Below, one piece after another: positions 12,917-22,500 of a stretch of DNA of 64,000 nucleotides (within the stretch, counting starts at the first letter, position 1; the number at the start of each line of letters is the position of its first letter). The stretch lies in NCBI GenBank assembly GCA_947458455.1, contig CANGYJ010000007.1:186001-250000 (forward strand). Reading direction: 5' to 3'. The translations under genes were made by a program, and so were the position numbers. This DNA is from Verrucomicrobiaceae bacterium (GTDB lineage Bacteria > Verrucomicrobiota > Verrucomicrobiia > Verrucomicrobiales > Verrucomicrobiaceae). The notes below the pieces were generated by a model. That model ran no database searches, had not been told where the DNA came from, and saw only the letters and a list, made by a program, of their open reading frames with translations.

Positions 12917-13456
12917 ATGACCGCGAACTTCGCCCTCCGATTAGCGACCCTGGAAGACATCCCGGCGCTGGAGCAGCTCATTGCTGCGTCCGTCTTTGCC
13001 TTGCAGGCCTCCTATTATTCGACCGCGCAAATGCAGGCCGCGCTGGGGCCGGTTTTTGGTGTGGATGCCCGGCTCATCCAGGACGGGACTTACTTCGTCG
13101 TCGAACAGGACGGACAAATCGTGGGTTGCGGCGGGTGGAGTCAGAGACGGGCCGTCTTTGGAGGTGACCGCCACCGCGTTGTTGAAGATGACACGCTCGA
13201 TCCGAATCACGATCCTGCACGCATCCGTGCCTTATTTGTTCGACCCGGTTGGGAGCGGCGCGGCATCGGGAAGAGAGTTTTGTCAGCGTGCGAGTCGGCG
13301 CTGACTGCCGCCGGTTTTCGGCGAGCGGTCATGGTGGCGACGCTCGCCGGAGAACCGCTCTATGCGGCTTCCGGCTACAGCATGGAAGAACGCGACGAGG
13401 TGCCGCTGGCGAACGGATTGACCCTGCCCGTGGTTCGCATGGCGAAGGCGTTTTGA
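12917..13456 (+). CDS. GNAT family N-acetyltransferase
   Basis: MTANFALRLATLEDIPALEQLIAASV...IRALFVRPGWERRGIGKRVLSACESALTAAGFRRAVMVATLAGEPLYAASGY. Confidence 0.9.
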   Translation: MTANFALRLATLEDIPALEQLIAASVFALQASYYSTAQMQAALGPVFGVDARLIQDGTYFVVEQDGQIVGCGGWSQRRAVFGGDRHRVVEDDTLDPNHDPARIRALFVRPGWERRGIGKRVLSACESALTAAGFRRAVMVATLAGEPLYAASGYSMEERDEVPLANGLTLPVVRMAKAF

Positions 13457-13912
13457 TCAAGGGGTGATGCAACTGATCGCATCGCCCACGTGGATGACAC
13501 CGTCGCTCAAGATGTCCGCTCGCAGGCCACCGCGGTCGGCGAGCGGCTTCAGCAGCGCTTGGCCGGTGACTTTGTCCAAATGCGTGCACGGAGGGCAGAG
13601 GCGGATACCCTCGATGAGCACATCGCCGATGCGGAAGCGCTTTCCGATGAGGTCATTCAGCCGCAGGCCTGAGGTGACGATGTTTCGTCGTGCCTCGGCG
13701 GCGCTGAGGCCGATCTCGGCGAGCACCTCGCGTTCGATCAGCGTGAGTTCGCGGCCTGGGCCTTTCGGTTCCCAATCCGAAAATGTGCCGCCGCCTTCAA
13801 AGTAGCGATCTCCGACGAGGCCGCGATGCGCCCGAGCCTCCGCCTCAGTCACCGCCTGCGGCAGCACGGTGGCGGATGAGCTGATGTAAATGGCGGCGAC
13901 GGTCGCGGGCAT
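13457..13912 (-). CDS. MOSC domain-containing protein
   Basis: GLVGDRYFEGGGTFSDWEPKGPGRELTLIEREVL...EARRNIVTSGLRLNDLIGKRFRIGDVLIEGIRLCPPCTHLDKVTG. Confidence 0.88.
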   Translation of the reverse strand: MPATVAAIYISSSATVLPQAVTEAEARAHRGLVGDRYFEGGGTFSDWEPKGPGRELTLIEREVLAEIGLSAAEARRNIVTSGLRLNDLIGKRFRIGDVLIEGIRLCPPCTHLDKVTGQALLKPLADRGGLRADILSDGVIHVGDAISCITP

Positions 13913-14014
13913 GCGTGATCTTGCCGCCGACTTCCGGCGGGTCAATCATGAGAAGTTCTTGAGGCAACGTGGGGTTTGGGTGCTTGAAACTCATCTGTCT
14001 GTCGTTTTGAGCAC

Positions 14015-17000
14015 ATGCATCGGTTCTTTCTCTTTTGGCTGCTCACTTCCAGTGCCTTCGCCCAGTCTCTCCTCGTCGAAAACGGCCAGCCTCGTGCCGA
14101 AATCATCATCAGCGACAAGCCCACGCGCACTCAGCGAGTCGCCGCGCATGAATTTCGGCAGCAGATCGAGAAGATCAGCGGCGCGAAGCTGCCCATCGTC
14201 ACGCAGCCTTCAGGGAAAGCGGTCAAAGTGTTCATCGGAGCCAGTGCGCACTCGCCAGTGAAGGCGGAGGGACTCAAAGAGGGCGCGTATCGCATCGCTA
14301 CGGGAGCAGATTGGATGGCGCTGATCGGCGATGATGCGGACTTCGAACCTGTGGGGCCGTTTGCGCGAAACAATGGTGACATCCCGCGAGCGCAGGCCGA
14401 GTGGGAAACGATCGTCGGAGCACCGTATGGGCTGCCAAATCCCGGTTTGTATAAGCACCGCACGAAAATCACGATGGATGGCGAAACGCTCGAAGTCTGG
14501 GGTCTCGACGAACGTGGCAGCTTCAATGCGGTGAGCGGCTTTTTGCAAAAACTCGGCGCACGCTGGTTTTTGCCCGGCGAACTCGGCGAGGTGCTGCCCG
14601 CGATGAAGACCATCGAGCTGCCCAAACTCGACGAAACCGTGAAGCCCGACTTTGCACTGCGGCAGTTCAATTTCCGCTTCGCCACCTGCGGGCCGGACTC
14701 CGCGCTGTGGGCCATGCGGCTCGGCATCCGGAATGACGAGCGCCTGCAAATCGCCCACGGCATGGCGAACATGACGAACCGTCAGGCCGTCTTCGACGCC
14801 CATCCCGAGTGGTTTGCGATCTACGGCGGCAAGCCCGACTTCAAGGCCGGCGATTCCAAGTGCCAGCTCTGCTACTCGAACGATGAACTCTTCCGCGAGA
14901 CCGTGCGCTATGCGCGAGCGCTACTCGACACCTTCCAGCTTGAAAGCGTCTCCATCATGCCGCCCGATGGTTACACCTCCATCTGCCAATGCGAGAGGTG
15001 CAAGGGCAAGGACTCGCCCGAGCGCATCGAGCGCGGCCTGCTCAGCGACTATGTGTGGGACTTCGTCAATCGCGTGGCCAAGGAGGTCGGCAAAACGCAT
15101 CCGAACGCAAAGGTGCTGAACTGCGCCTATGGCGTCTATACCCTGCCGCCGCTGAAGATCGACAAACTGGAGCCCAATGTGCTCGTCGGCATCGTCGGTG
15201 GCCGTCGCCCGATGAACATCGCCGCCTCCAAAGCCGAGGGCGAAGCTGCACCAGAAGCGCTGCGTGCCGCCTGGGCGAAAAAGACCGACAACCCCATCAT
15301 CAACTTCGAAAACTATCCCTTCACCGATCGCGGCTGGTATCTGCCCGCCTTTGCCTCGAAATCGATGGGCGACACGGTGATCGCCACCAAGGGCATGTCA
15401 CAGGGCGAGGACATCTGGCTCACTGTGCGCAACGACTTCGATAAAGTGGGCATCGGCTACAATCACTTCCTTGTCTATTTCACCGCCCGCGCTTACTGGC
15501 CCGGCTACGAGCCAACCGCAGCCCTTCGTGAGTATTGCCGCCTCTTCTACGGCCCTGCTGAGAGCGAGATGCATACCTTCTTCACCTTCTGCGAAGCCAA
15601 CTGGAAGGTGATGGATGTGGACAAGGCCAAAGCCGACGAAGCTCTCGCCCTTCTCGAGAAAGCGAAGGCCAAAACCGATGCCGCGAGCGTGTTTGGCAAA
15701 CGCCTCGCCCTCATCGACGACTTCCTCAAAGGCCTGCGCATGAAGTCGCAGCAACTCGGCCAAAAACGCGGCCGCGTGCCCACCGTGCGTCTCGTCGGTG
15801 AAGCGAAGGGCATCGTCATCGATGGCAAGCTCGATGACGAATATTGGCAAAACTGCCCCGCAGCCGCCACGGGCAAGTTCCGCGAGCTGCAAACCGGTCG
15901 CACGCCCACCTTTGGCACCTCCTTCAAAGCCGGATGGCAGGGCAACGACCTCGTTTTCGCCATCCGCTGCGAGGAAAGTGTGAGGCAGAGCTTTAGCCTG
16001 CCTTCTGTGAATCGTGTGGGGCAGGCTAAAGCACTGCCTCACTCTGCTTCTACACGCGACGACGACCAAGCCATCTGGCATGGCGATGCCATCGAGATCG
16101 AACTCGCCACCGAAACGCATTCCTACTATCAAATCGCCATCAGTCCCGCCGGTCACGTCGTTGATCTCGATCGAGGTGCGCCGCGCAGTCAGTGGTTCGG
16201 CTGGGATTCGAAAGCCGAAGTTGCCACCCAGATCGCCGACGATCACTGGACCGTGGAAATCCGCATCCCCATCACACAGGATGAAAATGATCCGCTGCAT
16301 CAAGTCATTGGCCGCCACCCCACTCAAAGTTTGCCCTGGCACATCAACCTCTGTCGCCAGCGCATTCGCGAAGACGGCCAAGAACTCAGCGCCCTCTCGC
16401 CCACCGGTACGGAAGGCTTCCACGAACCCATGAAGTTTGCCCACTTCTACGACGGTCGCTCGCATCAATTCGACGCCGATTCCAGCGTCACCGACTTCGT
16501 CATCGCCTACCGCGACGCCGCGCAAAAACGCCAACCTGAGCCCTTCCTCGCCCTCGCCTCCGGCAAGCTCTCCGACTTCCAAAAGTCCGCCGCCCTCGAA
16601 CAAGCCGCGCTGCTCGACAAAAAAGCCACCTTCATCGACCAGATCCCCATCGAAGCCGTCCGCAAGACCGCGCAGATGCAAAACCTACTCGCCAACTCCA
16701 AAGCGCCCGAAGTCGTGCAGCAATTCGGAGCCGAAGACATCAGCAAGTGGCCCTTCTGGAAGCGTGGCGATGGTTTGCATCATCGCGGCCGCGCCCACAC
16801 CATCGCCAAAAACGGCGAAAAAGCCGAAACCGACCTCAGCGCCGCCTTGGGCTTTATCGGCGACCTCCGCACCCGCGAAACGGTGCTCCTCGTCCTCGCC
16901 CAAAACCGCGAAACCAACCTCAAAGACGACTCCAAAGCCCTTGAAGCCTACGAAGCCACTCTCGAAGGCAAAACCCGCCTCGGCGGCGCCGACGAGTATT

Positions 17001-17155
17001 CCGCCTTGCTAGGCATCGCCCGCATCCAGACACGTCGCGGTCAGTTTGATGAAGCCCTGAAGACCCTGAACCGCGCCGAACTCGAAAAGCTCCAAGGCGT
17101 GTGGAAGACGAACATCGAGAAATCCATCGAAGCGGTTCAACAAGCGCGGAAGTAA
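14015..17155 (+). CDS. DUF4838 domain-containing protein with C-terminal CBM9-like/sugar-binding region
   Basis: MHRFFLFWLLTSSAFAQSLLVENGQPRAEIIISDKPTRTQRVAAHEFRQQIEKISGAKLPI; DUF4838-like core (SVSIMPPDGYTSICQCERCKG, FVNRVAKEVGKTHPNAKVLNCAYG); later VRLVGEAKGIVIDGKLDDEYWQNCPAA. Confidence 0.82.
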   Translation: MHRFFLFWLLTSSAFAQSLLVENGQPRAEIIISDKPTRTQRVAAHEFRQQIEKISGAKLPIVTQPSGKAVKVFIGASAHSPVKAEGLKEGAYRIATGADWMALIGDDADFEPVGPFARNNGDIPRAQAEWETIVGAPYGLPNPGLYKHRTKITMDGETLEVWGLDERGSFNAVSGFLQKLGARWFLPGELGEVLPAMKTIELPKLDETVKPDFALRQFNFRFATCGPDSALWAMRLGIRNDERLQIAHGMANMTNRQAVFDAHPEWFAIYGGKPDFKAGDSKCQLCYSNDELFRETVRYARALLDTFQLESVSIMPPDGYTSICQCERCKGKDSPERIERGLLSDYVWDFVNRVAKEVGKTHPNAKVLNCAYGVYTLPPLKIDKLEPNVLVGIVGGRRPMNIAASKAEGEAAPEALRAAWAKKTDNPIINFENYPFTDRGWYLPAFASKSMGDTVIATKGMSQGEDIWLTVRNDFDKVGIGYNHFLVYFTARAYWPGYEPTAALREYCRLFYGPAESEMHTFFTFCEANWKVMDVDKAKADEALALLEKAKAKTDAASVFGKRLALIDDFLKGLRMKSQQLGQKRGRVPTVRLVGEAKGIVIDGKLDDEYWQNCPAAATGKFRELQTGRTPTFGTSFKAGWQGNDLVFAIRCEESVRQSFSLPSVNRVGQAKALPHSASTRDDDQAIWHGDAIEIELATETHSYYQIAISPAGHVVDLDRGAPRSQWFGWDSKAEVATQIADDHWTVEIRIPITQDENDPLHQVIGRHPTQSLPWHINLCRQRIREDGQELSALSPTGTEGFHEPMKFAHFYDGRSHQFDADSSVTDFVIAYRDAAQKRQPEPFLALASGKLSDFQKSAALEQAALLDKKATFIDQIPIEAVRKTAQMQNLLANSKAPEVVQQFGAEDISKWPFWKRGDGLHHRGRAHTIAKNGEKAETDLSAALGFIGDLRTRETVLLVLAQNRETNLKDDSKALEAYEATLEGKTRLGGADEYSALLGIARIQTRRGQFDEALKTLNRAELEKLQGVWKTNIEKSIEAVQQARK
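15980..16042. repeat. Palindromic element inside CDS (P3)
   Basis: gtgaggcagagctttagcctgcc (15980-16002) / ggcaggctaaagcactgcctcac (16020-16042): 23-bp arms, one mismatch. Confidence 0.9.
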
Positions 17156-17179
17156 AACGCTACGAACTGGCGAAGCAAA

Positions 17180-17299
17180 GTAGCCATCACGCTCCGTCGA
17201 GATGAGCACAAGGCTTTCGCCAGCTCACAAGAATCTCCCAGCTCGCCAACCAGTGAGCTTGCCACGCGTTCAGCTCATCTCGCGGAGCGAGATGGCTAC
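17180..17299. repeat. REP-like inverted pair (P8, GTAG heads)
   Basis: GTAGCCATCACGCTCCGTCGAGATGAGC ... gctcatctcgcggagcgagatggCTAC (RC: GTAGCCATCTCGCTCCGCGAGATGAGC, hairpin catctcgc-TCC-gcgagatg). Confidence 0.85.
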
Positions 17300-17372
17300 C
17301 TTGCTGGCGCGTTTTTGGATGCCGAGACACGACGTGTGAGAAAGCCCCATCCGCCGCGTTCCCTCCGCCCGC

Positions 17373-18092
17373 ATGAAACGCCTTCTATTTGCCCTGCTCC
17401 TCACCACCACGCTGCACGCTGATCCGGTGCCGGACAAGCTGGTGGTGCTCACGTTTGACGACTCGGTGGCCAGTCAGGCGAACTATGTGGCACCGCTGCT
17501 GAAGAAGCATGGCTTTGGGGCCACGTTCTTCATCACGGAGGGTTTTGAGTTCCTGGTGGATAAGAAGAACTACATGACCTGGGAGCAGATCAAGGCGCTG
17601 CATGCGGATGGCTTTGAGATCGGTAACCACACGCGGAAGCATGCGGGTGTGACAAAGCAGAAGCCGGAGCAACTGGCGGCTGATGTGGAGTTCATCGAAA
17701 CGCAGTGCGCCAAGGCCGGCATCCTGCGTCCCGTGAGCTTTTGCTACCCCGGCTATGCCACCAGCGAGGCCGCCGCGAAGCTGCTCAGTGAACGTGGCTA
17801 CCTTTTTGCCCGCGCCGGTGGCGCGAAGGCCTTCGATCCGGCCACGGACAATCCGTTGCTCATGCCACAAGCCTTCGATGGCAAGCCGGACAGCACGCTG
17901 GAGCAGTTCAAAGCCGCCGTGGCACAGGCGAAGGATGGGAAGATCGCGGTGATGACCTTTCACGGCGTGCCGGACATCAAGCATCCATGGGTGAACACTG
18001 ATCCGGCCAAGTTCGAGAGCTACATGCAGCATCTCAAAGATGAAGGCTGCACGGTGATCGCGATGCGTGATCTGAAGAAATATGTGAAGTGA
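17373..18092 (+). CDS. Polysaccharide deacetylase family protein
   Basis: PDKLVVLTFDDSVASQANYVAPLLKKHGFGATFFITEGF...GFEIGNHTRKHAGVT...FCYPGYATSEAAAKLLSERGYLFARA. Confidence 0.93.
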   Translation: MKRLLFALLLTTTLHADPVPDKLVVLTFDDSVASQANYVAPLLKKHGFGATFFITEGFEFLVDKKNYMTWEQIKALHADGFEIGNHTRKHAGVTKQKPEQLAADVEFIETQCAKAGILRPVSFCYPGYATSEAAAKLLSERGYLFARAGGAKAFDPATDNPLLMPQAFDGKPDSTLEQFKAAVAQAKDGKIAVMTFHGVPDIKHPWVNTDPAKFESYMQHLKDEGCTVIAMRDLKKYVK

Positions 18093-18740
18093 TCATGTCC
18101 AGCGATGGATGCGGCTGTCGAGCTGAAAGACTTGGCCGCTGACCGCAGGCATCGCGTGAAGCATGAGGATGAAGCGGGCGGCGACTTGCGGAGTGTTGAG
18201 CCGGCCGAGGGTGTGCTGGGAGAGGAGGTGCTCCTTCCACGCGGCGTCTTCGAGGAGGTGCCGAGTCATCTTCGTTTCGAGGAAGCCGGGGAGGAGGCAG
18301 TTGGCGCGGATGTTTCGAGGGCCGTATTCCTTGGCCGTGGATTGCGTGAGGGCGATGAGGCCGGCTTTCGCGGCGGCGTAGTTGGCCTGACCGGCGGGGC
18401 CGCTGAGGGCGGAGTAGGAGCCGATGTTGATGATGTGGCCTTCACGCTGTCGGCTCATGAGTTTCAGGGCGGCCTGGGTGCAGAGGAAGGCACCTTTGAG
18501 GTTCACATCGAGCACGGCCTCGAAGTCTTCATCGGTCATTTTGACCAGCGGCGCATCGCGAAAGATGCCGGCGTTGTTCACGAGCAGGTCGAGGCGGTCG
18601 ATTTGAGCGAAGAAGGCCTTCGGTTGAAGCACATCGAGCTCATCGCGGCCGGGAGCGAGCACGTCCCAGCCGGCGGATTCGAGTTCCGCTCGGATGTGAT
18701 GGGCCAGATCGCCCTCGCCGCCGGTGATGAGTGCTTTCAT
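18093..18740 (-). CDS. SDR family oxidoreductase
   Basis: MKALITGGEGDLAHHIRAELESAGWDV...LDLLVNNAGIFRDAPL...IINIGSYSALSGPAGQANYAAAKAGLIALTQSTAKEYGPRNIRAN. Confidence 0.92.
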   Translation of the reverse strand: MKALITGGEGDLAHHIRAELESAGWDVLAPGRDELDVLQPKAFFAQIDRLDLLVNNAGIFRDAPLVKMTDEDFEAVLDVNLKGAFLCTQAALKLMSRQREGHIINIGSYSALSGPAGQANYAAAKAGLIALTQSTAKEYGPRNIRANCLLPGFLETKMTRHLLEDAAWKEHLLSQHTLGRLNTPQVAARFILMLHAMPAVSGQVFQLDSRIHRWT

Positions 18741-19273
18741 GCGATGGGATCAGGGCAAACGTCGCGTCGCTGGCATTTCAGGCAGTGATCGCCGAGGTAA
18801 AAGGCATCGAGAAAATCTATCACGCCGCGAATCATCGTCTTGTCCTCGGTGATGATGCCCGCCTCGAAATTCCGTCGGTGCTGGCCTTTGGCCCCGATGC
18901 CGGCTCCGGTGAGGTTGGCGGAGCCGATGTAGGCTACGCGGCCATCGGCGATGACGCACTTCATGTGCATGCGTGGGCACAAAATGCGCTCAAAGCGGTC
19001 GCTTTGGAGGAATTGCGGGAAGCGGTCGAAATCCTCGCGAAAGCGCGGTCCGGGCTCCTTGGCATGCACGAGCCGGATTTCGACACCTTCATCGAGTTTT
19101 TCGGCCAGGATTTGCAGCAGCGGCACGAAGTTCCCGCCATCGCTGGTGTAGAGATCCTTCAAATCGGCGGTGACGAGCCACAGCACCTGCTTCGCCGCCG
19201 GGATGATGCCTTGCAGCACGGCCTCGTAGGTTTCGTGGTTTAAAACAAGGCGTGTGGTGTCGGCGGCAGGCAT
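18737..19273 (-). CDS. Phospholipase D-like domain protein
   Basis: MPAADTTRLVLNHETYEAVLQGIIPAAKQVLW...MHMKCVIADGRVAYIGSANLTGAGIG (HxK..D..GSAN); overlaps the SDR gene start by 4 bp. Confidence 0.82.
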   Translation of the reverse strand: MPAADTTRLVLNHETYEAVLQGIIPAAKQVLWLVTADLKDLYTSDGGNFVPLLQILAEKLDEGVEIRLVHAKEPGPRFREDFDRFPQFLQSDRFERILCPRMHMKCVIADGRVAYIGSANLTGAGIGAKGQHRRNFEAGIITEDKTMIRGVIDFLDAFYLGDHCLKCQRRDVCPDPIA

Positions 19274-19379
19274 GGTGTTGGAACGGAAAGCGGGTGTTGC
19301 GAGCGGATCATAAGCAGCGCCGTTTGAGATTAACCTTGTATGCCGGTTCCGCAACGAAGGCAGACCGTCGAAGGCTATT

Positions 19380-19528
19380 CCCCTCACCTAACCTCTCCCC
19401 GCGTCCACCCCAACATGCTTTCGAATACTCAAAGCGGGGAGAGGAACCTGAAAGCGTACTCCCTCTCCCCGCGAAGAGTTTCCTCAAACACCTCGGACAA
19501 ACTGCGGGGAGAGGGCTGAGTTGAGGGG
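19380..19528. repeat. Family C element copy 1 (multi-hairpin CCCTCACC/CTCTCCCC repeat)
   Basis: cccctcacctaacctctccccgc ... gcggggagagg aacctgaaagcgtact ccctctccccgc ... gcggggagagggctgagttgagggg. Confidence 0.9.
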
Positions 19529-19589
19529 AACACGCCTCACGCCTCAATCTCGCGGTGTGCTTTGTGATGCTCGTTCAAGGCTTTATGCC

Positions 19590-22500
19590 TCACACCTTCG
19601 TGAGCTGGCGCTTCACGGACAATTGCACGGCGGCGACGATGAGGACGATGTTGAAGAGAATGACGAGGCTGTTGATCCAGAGGGTGTTGAATTTCGTGCC
19701 GAAGTAGACCTTCTGCGTGCCGAAGAAAACGTTCGGGCTGGCTTTGCGGCGGTAGTCCTCACGCTCCATCTCGGCCTTGGTGACGAGGTCGAGCACCTTG
19801 CGGTTCACATAGATTTCTTCGGCGCTGACGGCATCGCTTTCACTGCGCATGGATTCGAGCATGCCATCATCGAGCGTGCCGCTGATGACGGCCTCGTGCA
19901 GGCTGCCGAGGCGTTTGCGGATCTCACGCGGGTTGCGGGCGTAGAGGCCAGAGACGACAGCGAGGGATTGCTTCGTCATATCGAGCTCGTGGCGTTGCTG
20001 ATCGGTGAGTTCGACGCCTTTTGGCGGAAGCAGGGCTTGAATGCGCTCGTCGAGGAAGTCCTGGTTCTGAGTAAGCGGATTGAGCTTGGATTGAGAGATG
20101 ACGACGCCTTCATAGGACCAGCGCAGCGGCATGAACTGGCAGAAGAAGGGTACCTTGAGCTTGCTGGGGTTTTCCTCGGCGGTGATGGGCTCCTTCCACC
20201 AGCGGCTCATGGAATAGACGAGGTCGAGATTCTTGTTCATTTCCTCGTATTTGATCAAGGCACCGCCGAGGATGATCTGCGGGATGAGGATGAGCGGGAT
20301 GACGTTCACGGCGGTGCGGCTGTCCGTGACGATGCTAGAGATGAAGAGGCCGAGGCAGGCACCGGTGAGCGAGGTGAGGAACATCCACCAAAGATGCACC
20401 CAAAACATGTCGCGGATCTCCAGAATCCAGTTTCCGATGAGCAGATAGATCACGCACTGCACGAGGGCAAAGGCGGCCAGTGTGATGAGCTTTCCGCAGA
20501 GGTAGTAAAAGGTGCGCAGGTTGTGGTTTCGCTCGCGGTTCAGCGTGAAACGATCCCGGATGATTTCATCGGCGCTGTTGGTGAGGCCGAGGAACATGGC
20601 CACGACGAGGCTCATGAAGAGATACGTCGGGATGTGGAAGGCAGTGGCGAAGGTGTAATGCTCCTCCTCGCTGTATTTGAGCACGCTGGACATGAGCCAG
20701 GCGAGCAGCGGGGCCTCCAGCAGCGTAGTGAGGAGGTTGGTGCGGTTGCGCAGCTTGCTGAGGAAGGCCCGCTTCAGCAGCGTGCCAAACAAAATGCCTT
20801 CCTCACGCACGGTGTGCTTCGGCGGCTTCGGCGCGGCGCGGAAGCGGCTGGCGCTGCCGCTATCGTCATGAGGCCGCGAAATGAGGTTCGTGCTGCCGGG
20901 CATGGCCTGCTGCTTGGCCATGCTTTCCATGATGAGATGCCGTTGATAAGCATCTCGCCAGAAATTTGGCGGGAAACGCCGGGCGGCCACGAGGTGACCA
21001 TCGGCGCTGCGTTCCTGGATCACGTCACCGCTGATGTCTCGCAGCGGTGTTTCGAGCACATCGAAGACGAAATCAGCGGTGAGATTCTCCGGTGGCGTGT
21101 CGGTGGCTTTTCCCTGGCCGGTCTCGGTTTGATAAACACGCCAGAAGTACTCCAGCATGCCCTGCGGTGTGCCGTAGAAGGCCATCTTGCCGCCTTTGTC
21201 GAGCATGAGGGCTTTATCGAACATCTTCAAAAGCCGCATGCTGGGCTGATGGATGGAGATGATGACGATCTTGTTGCGGGCGAGGCTGCGGATGATCTCC
21301 AAAACATGTTCGCTGTCCTTCGATGAAAGACCGCTGGTCGGCTCGTCAAAGAGGTACACATCCGAGATGCCGATCATGTCGAGGCCGGCGTTGAGGCGCT
21401 TGCGTTCGCCACCGCTGAGGAATTTCTGCTGCGGCGTGCCGGCGAGACGCTTGCGCATGTCGGCAAGGCCAAGTTCGGCGAGCTTGGCCTCGACACGCTT
21501 GCGGCGCTCATCGGTCTTCAAATGCGGACAACGCACCGCGACACTGAAATCGAGGTTTTCCTGTACTTTGAGCAGCGGATCAAAGGCGTCCTCCTGCGGG
21601 ATGTAGGCCACATAGGGCGTGAGGTTCGGCAGGTTCGCGTAGAGCGGCATGCCATTCATGAGCACCTCGCCGCTGCGGGGCTTCATCTGACCGCCGAGCA
21701 CGCGGAGGAGCGTGCTTTTGCCGCAGCCGCTGGGTCCCATGACGCAGATCATTTCGCCACGACGGGCGAGGAAGCTGATGCCATCGAGTGCGGTCTCGCG
21801 GGCATCGAAGCGATGCTGCAAATCACGCACCTCGAGCTGGCGGATGGTGTTTCGCTCCTCCTCGATGATGCGATCCGAAAAATGGCAGCGCAGGAACTGG
21901 CCTTCGCCGAGGGTGATGGTATCGCCATCGCTCAGCGTGAAGTGATCACGCACCGGCACCTGGCCGACGTAGATCGGACGCGAGGCACGGAGCACTTCCA
22001 GCACGCCGGTCTTCTGCGCGTAGTTGCACTCGATGCGCAGGAGGATCTCGCCATCGGTGTCTTCGGAAAGCAGGATGTCGCCTTCGTCGAGCAGCTCGGG
22101 CTTGTTGGAGACGAGGTAGGTGTTGCGGCTGCCTTCGAGGCGGAACTGGCCGCCGAATTCCTGTGCTCGCAGACGCAGATCACGCAGCGCGATCTCCACT
22201 TCACCATGAGCGATGATTTTATCCTCGATGCTGGCCTCGATGACGGTGCCGGCAGAGAGCAACGTGCCATTCAGCGTGGCCTGCGTGCTGCGGATGGCCT
22301 CCACCGTGACGCCGAGACCAAAGCTGAGCCGCAAATGCGTGCCCCGTCCACGCTGCGGAGCAATTTCGGCATCGCCATCCTCGGTGAGCGTGAGGTAGAT
22401 CTGCGTGCCGGTGAGCGTCTTCTTCGCGTTGAAGTAAGAGATGAGGTCGTTGAAGTCGATGGTGACATCGCCGAGCACGACCCGCTCGCCGGGATAGAGG

